The notes below the pieces were generated by a model. It was not told where the DNA came from and did not search any database. It was given only the letters and a program-made list of their open reading frames with translations. Position numbers and translations under genes: made by a program. A DNA stretch of 64,000 nt, taken from Candidatus Zixiibacteriota bacterium (GTDB lineage: Bacteria; Zixibacteria; MSB-5A5; GN15; FEB-12). The first letter of the stretch is position 1; each line of letters starts with the position of its first letter. Positions 48,589-57,424 of the stretch are shown here, piece after piece. The DNA is taken from contig JAOUBJ010000001.1 of the NCBI GenBank assembly GCA_029860345.1, positions 445,089 to 509,088 of the forward strand. The letters run 5' to 3'.

Positions 48589-49944
48589 TCATTGCGCTTG
48601 AAACAGTTTCGATATCGCCTTAAGATTCTTGTGGTGCGTGATCATGATAACATGATCCCCGGCCTCAATCACTGTATCTCCACTCGGCAGGATCATACGA
48701 TCCTCGCGCACCACGACACCGACTATCGAACCCTTCTTAAGCTTGCTTGACATTTTCTTGATAGGCCGCCCGGCTGCGTAACTGTGGAGTTCGACATTGA
48801 ACCGTACCGCTTCGATGTCGACGTCGGAGAGACGCACCACCGCACCGATATGACCGCGCGATATTGTCTCCAGAATCTCGCGCGCCGTGGTCAGCCTTGG
48901 GTTCAGGACATGGTCGATCCCTATAGAGGAAAATATCTTGCCGTGATGTGACTCGGTCGTGATAGCCATCACTTCATGGGCACCTTCGGATTTGGCCAGA
49001 AGGGCTGAGAGCATGTTGTAGTCCGCGGCGTCGGAACAGGCGATGAAGAACGATGCGGCATCGACATTGATCTCGCGCAGGACGTCGTGCTCGGTGCAGT
49101 CGCCGTGGATCACTTCGACATTGTTGAATTCGGGCGCCCATTTTTCGGCGTGCTCAATATCGGGATCGACAAAAACCACTTTGTGGTCGGTATCGTCCAG
49201 AGCCTCGGCCAGTTGTACGGTTGAATAGGAATTGCCGGTAATGACAATTTTGCGACTCGACTTGGATTCCACCCCGACCAGTTCGAGGAATCTATCCATC
49301 GATTCCCGTGGGAACAGTGAGTACAGTATATCGCCCGGTTGAATTCGCTCATCACCATCGGGAATGATTCCACTGCCGTTGCGCACGACAGCAGCGAAGA
49401 GCACGACATGCGGGGCGATCTCGTTGCGAATCTCACCCGGCGTTTTGCCGGCCAATTCCATGGATTCGGTAATCCGATAACCCCGCATCAGAATCTTCCC
49501 GGACTCGAAATTGGCCGACTCGACAGCATGTGGAGTTTCGACAAACTGCATGATATGATCGACCAGGACGTTTTCCGGATGAATAACCGAGGTAACGCCA
49601 ATCTTCTCCAGGTCGATGGCCGATTGCTCTTCTGAGAATTCACGATTGCGCAGCCGGGCGATACGGCGGCCAACTTTGTACTGAGCGGCAAAAGCGCACA
49701 CCACCATGTTGACTTCGTCATTGGGTGTCACGGCCAGCACCATGTCGGCGCCGTCGAGCCCTGCCTGAAGCAAAGCTGACGGGGATGAACCGGAGCCGTT
49801 GAGCAGTTGGATGTCGAGTTTACTCGATATCTGGCCGCACAACTCCGGGTCCGACTCCACCATCGAGAGTTGATGTTTTTCTTTCAGCAGGTGTTCGGCC
49901 AGGCTGTAGCCGACCACACCGCCACCGACAATGACTATCCTCAT
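48589..49944 (-). CDS. trkA: Trk potassium uptake system, regulatory subunit TrkA
   Basis: A 451-residue TrkA with two RCK units. Each has a Rossmann NAD-binding half and a smaller C-terminal half. The first starts MRIVIVGGGVVGYSLAEHLLKEKHQLSMVESD; the second, near residue 228, starts KIVITGNSYSTVQLAEAL and has a worn glycine motif. RCK_C halves include SGIIPDGDERIQPGDILYSL and MILPSGDTVIEAGDHVIMI. It binds TrkH and gates transport in response to nucleotides. The start is ATG at 49944, with GGAAAG eight bases upstream; the frame extends to 50100 without homology. Confidence 0.96.
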   Translation of the reverse strand: MRIVIVGGGVVGYSLAEHLLKEKHQLSMVESDPELCGQISSKLDIQLLNGSGSSPSALLQAGLDGADMVLAVTPNDEVNMVVCAFAAQYKVGRRIARLRNREFSEEQSAIDLEKIGVTSVIHPENVLVDHIMQFVETPHAVESANFESGKILMRGYRITESMELAGKTPGEIRNEIAPHVVLFAAVVRNGSGIIPDGDERIQPGDILYSLFPRESMDRFLELVGVESKSSRKIVITGNSYSTVQLAEALDDTDHKVVFVDPDIEHAEKWAPEFNNVEVIHGDCTEHDVLREINVDAASFFIACSDAADYNMLSALLAKSEGAHEVMAITTESHHGKIFSSIGIDHVLNPRLTTAREILETISRGHIGAVVRLSDVDIEAVRFNVELHSYAAGRPIKKMSSKLKKGSIVGVVVREDRMILPSGDTVIEAGDHVIMITHHKNLKAISKLFQAQ

Positions 49945-50054
49945 CTCATTTCTTTCCAAGTTCAACGGCCAGGGTTTCGAGCCCCCGGCGACTGAGCTAA
50001 TCTCTGCTTTGGCCGTCCGATACGCAAACTTTTTCTTCGGCCGGCGAATTCGGC

Positions 50055-50088
50055 CAATTAATAAGCCGGACGCAAATAGCGTCCGGCT
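50055..50088 (-). terminator. Terminator of the dockerin-tailed exported protein
   Basis: Minus strand AGCCGGACGC, loop TATTT, GCGTCCGGCT, then TTATTAATT. The 10-bp stem is perfect and GC-rich and lies about 30 bases after the stop at 50118. The tail is T-rich rather than a pure T run. It also separates that gene from trkA. Confidence 0.65.
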
Positions 50089-50117
50089 CGGAGAGACCAA
50101 TATACACTAAAATCAGG

Positions 50118-53051
50118 TTATTGACCGAACATTAATTCTATCATCAGCAGCAAATCGGTGATATCGGAGTTGCCGTTTTGGTCTAAGTCCGCTGTTTCCA
50201 ACAACTCAGGCGCCTGTCCGCCGGTGAAGAAATACTCCACCATAAAGACCAAATCAGATATGTCAATCTTGCCGTCGAGGTTCAGATCACCTGAACGATG
50301 GCCGTAAATCGTCAATTCGGTCTCGAAACTGAACAACTCCACTCCGACATACTGACCGCTTACCGTATAGCCGTGCTGCACAAAATCAAACAGCGGCTGA
50401 TAAGGTGTCAGAAGATCGGCCAAGGGGAAATATAGTCTGGCCACGGCACCCTGAAAGCCCGGCCAACCGGGCAGAACCACCATCGAATCGACCGGCGGCA
50501 ATCCGTTGAGAGCCAATGAAGCAAAATCGATTTCGTTATAAGTCTCAGCATCCGCATCGAATCCAAAAGTGATCACCGCCTCGACAGGCTCAAGAGCGTT
50601 GAGCATCATCATGGACACCGGGTCGGGGTCGATCTCTGTCTTAAACACGACCGGGAGCGGCGGTGGTTTAACCAACTCCCAAATCAGTGCGGTGATGGAC
50701 GACAACCGGTCCGGACCCTGACCGACAGCCATTTTGATGAAGATATACTGGCTGTCGCCGGGCATCATTGTGAACGGTCCGCAGCTACCCATCATGCGAC
50801 GGTCATAGGGATCAAAGTCCAGGTCACCATAGTTTGTTACCGGATCACCGGAGTGCATAAAAGACAGTACATTCCCGTTGTACATGTACGGAGTACCGTT
50901 GGCGTAGAGACCTCTCATGTAGTTGTATGTTTCCACAAAGTTGTTCGGGTCGGTCCCGTTGATATACTTGCTGAAAGCCGTCATTGGCAGATTCTTGTAC
51001 CCCGGCATAAGCACGCCGTCAAAATCGGCGGTGTCATCAGGGTTGCCGGGTACAATCGGTCCGGACATGATTCTGAAACCTACCGCCGGTGGCGTGTCTT
51101 CATAATGTCCGGCATCATGGTTGTCGGAGTTATAACAGTAGAACAGATCAAGCATGGTGTCGCAGCCGACAAGATCGTCTGTGTATTCACCGAGATCAGG
51201 ATCGGCCCAGAGCGAGATGTAGGCGTCCTCGATGACGTTGCCGCCTTTGTTGAACAGCTTGTATTTGGTATAGATTGTCCGGTCGGGGGAGACGGCAACA
51301 GTGCTGATGGCGGAGCTTGGTATGAAAGTAAACAGATCGGCATCAAGTTCCAAATCGGGCGTTAGAATTCTGAAAACGGTACCTTGTTCGGGACACTCCT
51401 GATCAAAGGGGGGCGTTTCACCACCGTTCCAGCTAACCAGAACAGTGCGGGCGAAGACTTCGTCTGCCAAGTTCGCGAAGCTATACCCATTTCCATCCAG
51501 CATATCCGCTTCGGCTTCGAGGTATCCGGCTTCACCAGGTGACATGTCGGTCGATGTGTACCAGTAGACCCAGTCGGTAAAGGGATCGTCATCGCCGTCG
51601 GATACGGAGTGCTCACATGCGCCTGAGCAGGTTCCACCGGGACCTGACCCCCAGTTCTCAAGATTGTAGATGTTGTTTTCGTTCCAATCGATTATAAGGG
51701 GGATCAGGCGAATGTCATCACTCGGATCATCCGGTGTCCCGACGCCTGTGTTCCACAACTCGAACGGCACCCAAAAAACGTTGTCATCCTCGAATGCCTC
51801 GACCGCGTAGCTTCCTCCCACACCGGGATTGCTGTTGTCACCGGTAAATCGCATCTCGTAGTCACAGTTGCCGATAACGCCGTCATTACCACCGTTGCGA
51901 GTAACGCGGACTTCGAAGGCTTCAAATGATCCACGGTTTCCGCCACCCGAGGTGCCACCATTGTCCCCGGTATGGAACAACCAGCGCCCACCGCCGACTT
52001 GCTGCCCATCGGTCGGAAAGCCGTCGGGGTCTACGTCGGTCGGTACCGGGAAACCGGCTGTGGGATGAGCGCCCGATTCCGGCGGATCAAGCTCTCCGGC
52101 GCCGTTTGCCACCACCTGAAACGATCCAAATATCGAGGTCGATGCCTCCACCTGGACTGCGAATCCCTCGTCTGTGTGCATCGTGGTTCCGGAAAAGTTA
52201 GCCTGGTCGGCAATGAGAACGGTTGCATTGGTGACATTACGCAGCTGCCACATCGGACCTGCGACCGGGTCATTGAAGATATCAACTGCATAAGAATCCA
52301 ACGTCAACTGAGACTGGTCGGTAACAAAGGCATGCACCTCGACCTCTGAGGACCCGGCCTGAGTTACTTCAATCTCGTTAGTTACAACGATACTATCCTC
52401 CCCGTGCCCACCGGATGCCCAAGTGGTCTGTTGGACTTCGATACCCAGCGGAGCCGTTTCACCGGCGTCGTTCAGGTGCTGGTTCGGGTCGGCGTCGTTG
52501 AAAACCGACCAGAGCATCTGGTCACCGAGCATCAGCGGCTGGCCCAACTCATTCACCGGCGCACCTTGTTGGACCGGCCAGTTCAAATAATCGAGGTTGG
52601 GATTGTCGGCCAGGCTATCGCGGTAAAGTTTGTAGACCTTGAACGATGGATCATCCGGTTGATAAGTTCCGTTGGCCATCGGACCCGGAACATATTCGTC
52701 GGAGTATTCGGCTATGGCTACTCGTGTCTGGCCGTCGACTTTGCCCCCCAGCCAGAGACCGACTGAGTAGAGCACGAAATTGGTCAGCGCACCACTCTCT
52801 ATGTTGTCGATTGATACGAATGGGAAAAAAGTCCCGCCGTCGTATCCAAATACCCCGGCCAGGTCGCGTCCGAAATTGCCGTGGTTGGTCACGAACATCA
52901 GAATACTATTGGCGTTGATATATTCTTCGTTGTCCCAGGCTCGCTCCTGATTGTAAGTGGGCGGTTCAAAGCCGACCGGGGGTATGGCCAACGATGTTGC
53001 CGCAAACAGAATAAGCCCGAACATTGAAGTCATCACATAGGTGCATTTCAT
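50118..53051 (-). CDS. Exported protein with C-terminal dockerin-like domain
   Basis: A 977-residue exported protein. After a signal peptide (MFGLILFAATSLA) comes NANSILMFVTNHGNFGRDLAGVFGYDGGTFFPF and YSVGLWLGGKVDGQTRVAIAEYS, which echoes the ALWVGGVV...GDTLV phrase of the three paralogs at 37561-45458. The middle is beta-rich and unassigned. The last 65 residues form a dockerin-like pair of calcium loops: GDLNLDGKIDISDLVFMVEYFFTGG and ADLDQNGNSDITDLLLMIELMF. Dockerins bind cohesins; a cohesin-like domain exists in the protein at 57847. ATG at 53051 follows GAGGA by nine bases. Confidence 0.85.
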   Translation of the reverse strand: MKCTYVMTSMFGLILFAATSLAIPPVGFEPPTYNQERAWDNEEYINANSILMFVTNHGNFGRDLAGVFGYDGGTFFPFVSIDNIESGALTNFVLYSVGLWLGGKVDGQTRVAIAEYSDEYVPGPMANGTYQPDDPSFKVYKLYRDSLADNPNLDYLNWPVQQGAPVNELGQPLMLGDQMLWSVFNDADPNQHLNDAGETAPLGIEVQQTTWASGGHGEDSIVVTNEIEVTQAGSSEVEVHAFVTDQSQLTLDSYAVDIFNDPVAGPMWQLRNVTNATVLIADQANFSGTTMHTDEGFAVQVEASTSIFGSFQVVANGAGELDPPESGAHPTAGFPVPTDVDPDGFPTDGQQVGGGRWLFHTGDNGGTSGGGNRGSFEAFEVRVTRNGGNDGVIGNCDYEMRFTGDNSNPGVGGSYAVEAFEDDNVFWVPFELWNTGVGTPDDPSDDIRLIPLIIDWNENNIYNLENWGSGPGGTCSGACEHSVSDGDDDPFTDWVYWYTSTDMSPGEAGYLEAEADMLDGNGYSFANLADEVFARTVLVSWNGGETPPFDQECPEQGTVFRILTPDLELDADLFTFIPSSAISTVAVSPDRTIYTKYKLFNKGGNVIEDAYISLWADPDLGEYTDDLVGCDTMLDLFYCYNSDNHDAGHYEDTPPAVGFRIMSGPIVPGNPDDTADFDGVLMPGYKNLPMTAFSKYINGTDPNNFVETYNYMRGLYANGTPYMYNGNVLSFMHSGDPVTNYGDLDFDPYDRRMMGSCGPFTMMPGDSQYIFIKMAVGQGPDRLSSITALIWELVKPPPLPVVFKTEIDPDPVSMMMLNALEPVEAVITFGFDADAETYNEIDFASLALNGLPPVDSMVVLPGWPGFQGAVARLYFPLADLLTPYQPLFDFVQHGYTVSGQYVGVELFSFETELTIYGHRSGDLNLDGKIDISDLVFMVEYFFTGGQAPELLETADLDQNGNSDITDLLLMIELMFGQ

Positions 53052-53399
53052 GGTTTCTGTCCTCGCCTGATTACGAACGGTGTGTCTTTGTGCTGTGATA
53101 ATATACCAACAGGGCTCTGTTTGTCAAGCGATGGTGGGGGTATTCGGGCTGTAACGGTAGGTCGAAACCCCTGTGGTTTATCGCCGTTCAGCAGGGTCCT
53201 GGTCCGCCGCGGCGGAGTGTGACCCTGCTGGTCGTCCAAGCGCAGAGTCTCACCCGCTTTCAGCGGGAAAGGACCCGGCGCAACGGTGTGTTCGGATGTC
53301 GTGGGCGGTTTGGCCACCCAGTGATCAATGTAGGAGGTCGGTTGAACTTGCACGGTATGTGATTCATTGACTGGCATGCGCTCAATAACAGCCCCGGGA
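53052..53399. repeat. Spacer with hairpin repeat, gene-free
   Basis: It contains the hairpin GCAGGGTC (53191-53198)...GACCCTGC (53221-53228) with an inner palindrome TCCGCCGCGGCGGA at 53203-53216, matching the element at 37220-37260. A second inverted pair, CCCGCTTTCAGCGGG, lies near 53250. The frame that crosses this region on the minus strand has no protein-like features. Confidence 0.65.
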
Positions 53400-54131
53400 T
53401 CACTGTAATGATGCCCTGAAAAACAGGTAGTAATTTCTTTCCTCAAATTCCAGAACATAGTCTTTGCTTAAGATCTCGATGAAACAGTCCCCATTAACAG
53501 GCTCTATCCGTGCAAACCCTTTCTCACGCACCAGCGCCTGGATTGTTGAGGGCATCCATTTGTAAAAGAACTTTGTTAAACTGTTGGCTGAAGACCTAAT
53601 GAATGATCTTGTGTAACCATATTTGCACCTATCCCATTCCTTGTATTTCTCTTCTAGAAAACAACTCCCAATAAGAACGCCGCCAGGTTTCAAGGAGTCT
53701 TTTATTGAATTCAATAGAATTCTTAGTTGTGAAACATGATGAAAGAACTCCATACAAATAACAACGTCAAACTCACATGGATACATATGGCCCACATTAT
53801 AAGCATTTGCACATACGGTCTTTACACAGTCACCAAACACTTGCTCCGCCATATCGAGTGTAGATTGGTTCAAGTCTAGCGCTGTAATTATGCACTTTGT
53901 TCCGAAGAGGTCTAAAACGATCTTCGAGAATCTCCCGGTTCCGCAAGCCAAGTCCAACAACTGAATTCGTTTGTGTGCCTCTCCACGATTTACAACTACT
54001 CCAAGGCTGTCAATTAACATTGCCTCCTGATTCAAGAACTCCTCTCTGATCTTCGTCGGAACCTCTCGCAACTGAGAGTATCTGTCCCAAGTGGTTTTTA
54101 GCCAATACTCGTTACTATCAAACCTGATCAT
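53400..54131 (-). CDS. Class I SAM-dependent methyltransferase, AT-rich island
   Basis: A 243-residue Rossmann-fold methyltransferase. Motif I is LLDLACGTGRFSKIVLDLFG (about 59-78), the acidic adenosine-binding loop is ITALDLNQSTLDMA, and motif IV-V is EFDVVICMEFFHHVSQLRILLNSIKDSLKPGGVLIGS. The C-terminal third (YKEWDRCKYGYTRSFIRSSANSL... to YYLFFRASLQ) is specific to this protein. The substrate is unknown; the family spans small molecules and proteins. It overlaps the upstream gene by 14 bp with its ribosome site (AAAAGG) inside it, so the two are co-translated. Base composition is markedly more AT-rich than neighbours, which suggests acquisition. Confidence 0.88.
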   Translation of the reverse strand: MIRFDSNEYWLKTTWDRYSQLREVPTKIREEFLNQEAMLIDSLGVVVNRGEAHKRIQLLDLACGTGRFSKIVLDLFGTKCIITALDLNQSTLDMAEQVFGDCVKTVCANAYNVGHMYPCEFDVVICMEFFHHVSQLRILLNSIKDSLKPGGVLIGSCFLEEKYKEWDRCKYGYTRSFIRSSANSLTKFFYKWMPSTIQALVREKGFARIEPVNGDCFIEILSKDYVLEFEERNYYLFFRASLQ

Positions 54132-55380
54132 CGGTGCCTTTTAGTTTTCGATTCTCCATAAGCGCCTCTAGCTGTTTTATGGCCAAAGCCAAAGTGAATG
54201 CACTTCCATATTGAATCCTGTGGTTCTTCAACCATGTCTCCAACCGTTCATCATAAATATCGATAAACTCAATAGATTCACTGGTGGAGCTTCCCGCCCC
54301 AACCTCCCAGTTTGCTTTCATTGACATCCTTATTGACTTAATAGTGTCGATATCCTCGATTATCGCTAAGAGAGCTATGTTGCCAGTACCATTCAACGCA
54401 TCGATCCCAAAACCCAAAAAATACAACTCAAATTTCCCATCAGACTGCAGTTCAAGAATCTTTGATGCTTCTGGCAACTGCGTAAACCAGTCAGGAGAGG
54501 GGCGGCGCTCTTTCTGTGTATCAATGAGTTGTTCGTAATCGAATAATTCCTCACAGTACTCCCGCAGGAAGTTGTGAAATAATATGCTGTATTCACTTTT
54601 CCCTCGTTCAGATGAATTCGGTTCTAACCCAAAATTGGGAATTACTGCCTTAGTACCACCAAATGTCATTGTCGAGTGTGATCTCGTATGCAAAGCGAGT
54701 TCATAGCTATTCTCCTCTCGAAAGGCGAGCGCTACAGTGCAACCTGTTGAATAAGGTAGGGTGTTTACTTTTCCTGCTACCTCCAGGCTGGATAAGCTCT
54801 CATCTCGAATTGGAGTATGGAAGAGTCTCCCCCACCTGGCAGTTCTGAATGTTTCTTCTTCAAGGGATACTAGCGCAGTGGCCATTTGGTAAAACCGACA
54901 ACGCCTGACGTGTAACTGCAGGCTTCCATGATCTGTTATTCTATCGAGGCAAAGAGTATCTCCGCCACCAAAAATCCTTTGCCCCAGATTATGCCTTTTC
55001 TTCAGCATTCGCATGTTTACTTTAGCAACATAGGGTGAAGCTTGTTTGTGAACTACGATATCATCGGAATGAGGCGCTATTAGCGTAGTCCCTTGCCAAT
55101 CTCTTTTTGTGAAAAAGGGTATTCTTGATTCACTTCCACCAATAACGCAAACATAGAGATCGTTCAGTGCTCCTCTGCCCCGATAATAATCGAGAAGCCA
55201 CTTGTGTACCTTACCGGACTCAAGAAACTTCTTTCGCTGATTTCTTTTGAAACTCATAATCGCGGATGATAGAGAAACAGCGATCCTCGGAATCAACATG
55301 CCACACACAGTACCGAGGATGGCGCCTGCAGCAAGGGATGCCATATTCAGTTGATTGTAAATACTCGATACCCATTCCAT
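54118..55380 (-). CDS. Membrane-anchored unknown protein, possible diverged Nudix fold
   Basis: A 420-residue protein I do not recognise. One N-terminal hydrophobic helix (about 14-40, ASLAAGAILGTVCGMLIPRIAVSL) and a basic stretch (KRNQRKKFL) suggest an inner-membrane anchor with the rest in the cytoplasm. LYVCVIGGSESRIPFF and APHSDDIVVHKQASPYVAKVNMRMLKKRHNLG lead into strands STGCTVALAFREENSYELALHTRSHSTMTFGG and a helix FLREYCEELFDYEQL. The REYCEEL helix after a glycine turn resembles the Nudix REUxEE element, but the full box is not met because spacing is wrong. It precedes, and overlaps by 14 bp, a methyltransferase gene. AT-rich like its partner. Confidence 0.8.
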   Translation of the reverse strand: MEWVSSIYNQLNMASLAAGAILGTVCGMLIPRIAVSLSSAIMSFKRNQRKKFLESGKVHKWLLDYYRGRGALNDLYVCVIGGSESRIPFFTKRDWQGTTLIAPHSDDIVVHKQASPYVAKVNMRMLKKRHNLGQRIFGGGDTLCLDRITDHGSLQLHVRRCRFYQMATALVSLEEETFRTARWGRLFHTPIRDESLSSLEVAGKVNTLPYSTGCTVALAFREENSYELALHTRSHSTMTFGGTKAVIPNFGLEPNSSERGKSEYSILFHNFLREYCEELFDYEQLIDTQKERRPSPDWFTQLPEASKILELQSDGKFELYFLGFGIDALNGTGNIALLAIIEDIDTIKSIRMSMKANWEVGAGSSTSESIEFIDIYDERLETWLKNHRIQYGSAFTLALAIKQLEALMENRKLKGTDDQV

Positions 55381-55760
55381 ACCAGATCCATCCTCCTCTC
55401 ACATCCACACGTCTCCACACAAATCGGACGGGTGATGTTGGAATCTAAGACGTACTTTCTCTCATGGCAACGGTTCTTTTTTGAGTTTGTCTACTCGCTT
55501 TCACTCCTTGTTCTATGATTCGGTTTTCTCTTTCGGGCATCCGTCGAGCCCGACCAGATCAAACATCGACCCGACTTCATAATTGAACCTCTGAAGTTAC
55601 CGGCGGCGGTGATCCGCTTCCTCCGTTTTGAACGGGGTGGCCGGCCATGGGTGGCCGTCTCAAACCTTGTTTGGGGCGGGGAATTAAGAGGAGTCACCCC
55701 CAAACCGGGTCTGAGGGTGCCACCCAGAAACGCGCATAGCTCGAAAAAGCGATCTGTCGC
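55381..55760. repeat. Spacer with a 79-bp palindromic element
   Basis: 55381-55640 shows no gene. 55648-55726 is a large imperfect palindrome: TGGGTGGC ... GTTTGGGG ... CCCCAAAC ... GCCACCCA. Its left arm (GGGTGGCCGTCTCAAACCTT) also occurs near 37178. AAAAGCGATCTGTCGCC, just before the potassium channel gene's stop, is a short hairpin. Short frames here (for example 55491-55703) come from the repeat. Confidence 0.65.
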
Positions 55761-56807
55761 CTAGATACTCAGCTCCTCGCCAAGCCGTTCGAGGCCGTCG
55801 GTCGGGCCGATCAGAACGAGCGTGTCGGAAGTCTCCAGCAGAGTCTGAGGTCCAGGCGCAACCGACATTTGTTCGCCTGTTTTCTTTATGCCGATAATCG
55901 TCGCCTCGTAGTCATTTTTCAAGCCGGAATCCATTATGCACTTGCCGACTAACCGACACCCATCCGGTATGACCACTTCCTCGATTGATAATCCACCCTC
56001 ACCCAGGGTAGTGATGTGCATGAAGTCTACGACGTTCGGCCGTAGCGAAGCCAGCGCCATGCGGTGGCCACCCAGAACGTGCGGCGAGACGACATGGTCG
56101 GCCCCGGCTCTCATTAGCTTCTTCTCTCCTCCTTCGACATCGGCGCGCGCGATAATGTGGAGATCCTTGTTCATTGCCCGAGCCGTCAGGGTCAGGTATA
56201 CGTTTTGAGCTTCGTCGGGCAAAGTAGAAATCAGTGTCCGCGCCCGTTCGACCCCGGCATGCAGTAAGACTTTGTCGTCGGTCGCCTCACCTTTCAGAAA
56301 AACAAAGCCGTTGGTTCCGTTTTCCATTTCCGGTTCCGGTTCTTTTTCGATGATGACAAAAGGCACCTTGCGGCGGGCAAACTCCTCGGCCACCTGGCGA
56401 CCTACCCGCCCGAGCCCGGCAATAATATGATGATTGCTCATCTTCTTCAGTTTCTTTTCCATTTTCTTCCTGCCAAAAACCTGTTTGAGTTGACCTTCCA
56501 GAATAATCTGTCCAATTGTCGACGCTGCATAAGCACCCAGCCCGACCCCGAAAACGATCAACAACATAGCCAGCACCCGACCGGCATCATGCAGTGGCGT
56601 GATTTCACCGAAGCCGACAGTTGATAGAGTAATCACCGTCATATACAAGGCATCAAATGGAGCCATGTTTTCGATAATGACAAACCCGATCGTGCCCACC
56701 ACCAGCACCAAGGCCAGCGCCGCCATGACGCTGAGCAGTTTGGTAAAATTGGTCTGGGTGGGTGTCGTCAATTCACCTTTGGGCGGAGATAGATACTTTG
56801 GCAACAT
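55761..56807 (-). CDS. Two-helix potassium channel with RCK domains
   Basis: A 348-residue MthK-like channel. Two membrane helices (about 22-45 and 80-105) flank a pore loop with the filter TVGFG in ITLSTVGFGEITP. A cytoplasmic RCK_N (TrkA-N) domain begins NHHIIAGLGRVGRQVAEEFARRKVPFVIIEKEPEPE, and an RCK_C domain begins GGLSIEEVVIPDGCRLVGKCI. It carries potassium across the inner membrane under ligand control. I chose the ATG at 56807, eight bases after AAGGA; the frame runs to 56897 but that part overlaps the divergent gene. trkAH lies on the same strand 7 kb away. Confidence 0.93.
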   Translation of the reverse strand: MLPKYLSPPKGELTTPTQTNFTKLLSVMAALALVLVVGTIGFVIIENMAPFDALYMTVITLSTVGFGEITPLHDAGRVLAMLLIVFGVGLGAYAASTIGQIILEGQLKQVFGRKKMEKKLKKMSNHHIIAGLGRVGRQVAEEFARRKVPFVIIEKEPEPEMENGTNGFVFLKGEATDDKVLLHAGVERARTLISTLPDEAQNVYLTLTARAMNKDLHIIARADVEGGEKKLMRAGADHVVSPHVLGGHRMALASLRPNVVDFMHITTLGEGGLSIEEVVIPDGCRLVGKCIMDSGLKNDYEATIIGIKKTGEQMSVAPGPQTLLETSDTLVLIGPTDGLERLGEELSI

Positions 56808-56884
56808 CGACATCTTCCTTCTATCAGGCGGCCAATTGGGCCACCGAGTAACGTAGCCGCTCTTTCCGGGCGCTGACGACACAG

Positions 56885-57346
56885 GTGAATTACTCATTTT
56901 GGTTGACCGAAATCAATAATATGTTTAACCATTCGCCCATGCAGAATTCGAAAAACCCGAGCGGAAAATGGCATCGCTTTCTGTACTACCATTTTCCGAT
57001 GATCCTGTACGGTGGTCTGATAATCACGATCTCATCGATTCCGGACCTGCACACGCCTCAAGTGCGGAATATCGCCTTTGACAAGGCAGCGCACTTTGTG
57101 GAATACGCCCTTTTTGCCTTTCTTACTTTTCGTTCGTTTTCCAACTGGGACTGGATGAACCGGCTGGGGCGAGGTTGCATTTTCGCTGCACTTTTTCTGA
57201 CGCTGTTTGCGGTTTTTGACGAGTTCTACCAATCTCTGATTCCGGGCCGGTTTGCCTCGGTTTACGACGTTTTTGCCGATCTTTGCGGCGCTCTTCTGGT
57301 GCTGGCCTTTTTCGAGGTCCGCAGACGCCGTTTATCGCGATCCTGA
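56885..57346 (+). CDS. VanZ-like membrane protein
   Basis: A 153-residue VanZ-family protein with four helices. The diagnostic phrase SSIPDLHTPQVRNIAFDKAAHFVEYALFAFLTFR is followed by LTLFAVFDEFYQSLIPGRFASVYDVFADLCGALLVLAFF. VanZ gives low-level teicoplanin resistance in enterococci by an unknown mechanism; most bacterial relatives have no known role. The start is uncertain: GTG at 56885, or the ATGs at 56921 or 56939, all upstream of the conserved part. It diverges from the potassium channel. Confidence 0.88.
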   Translation: MNYSFWLTEINNMFNHSPMQNSKNPSGKWHRFLYYHFPMILYGGLIITISSIPDLHTPQVRNIAFDKAAHFVEYALFAFLTFRSFSNWDWMNRLGRGCIFAALFLTLFAVFDEFYQSLIPGRFASVYDVFADLCGALLVLAFFEVRRRRLSRS

Positions 57347-57374
57347 CCAAGCTGTTCAAAGATAGTTCAGGCGC

Positions 57375-57399
57375 CAAGGGCTTAGGTCCTAAGCCCTTG
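57375..57399. promoter_or_regulatory. Perfect 25-bp palindrome overlapping a promoter -35
   Basis: CAAGGGCTTAGG, one central T, then its exact inverse. It starts 29 bases after the VanZ-like stop. Its right end covers the first three bases of the TTGACA box at 57397-57402. It could be an operator for a dimeric repressor or a hairpin ending the VanZ transcript, though no T run follows. Confidence 0.55.
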
Positions 57400-57424
57400 A
57401 CATTCCAAGCGTAAGTGCTATATT
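57397..57424 (+). promoter_or_regulatory. Sigma-70-type promoter upstream of the large modular protein
   Basis: TTGACA (57397-57402), 16 bp, TATATT (57419-57424). This is the best promoter match I found in the window. It would give a leader of about 415 bases before the ATG at 57847. Confidence 0.65.

Noticed and set aside
53048-53458. 136-codon minus-strand frame between the dockerin protein and the methyltransferase
   Set aside because: It runs through the hairpin repeat at 53191-53228 and has no coherent hydrophobic core or ribosome site. It overlaps both neighbours.
55491-55703. 70-codon minus-strand frame upstream of the methyltransferase pair
   Set aside because: Half of it is the palindromic repeat at 55648-55726. 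The translation is basic and low in complexity.
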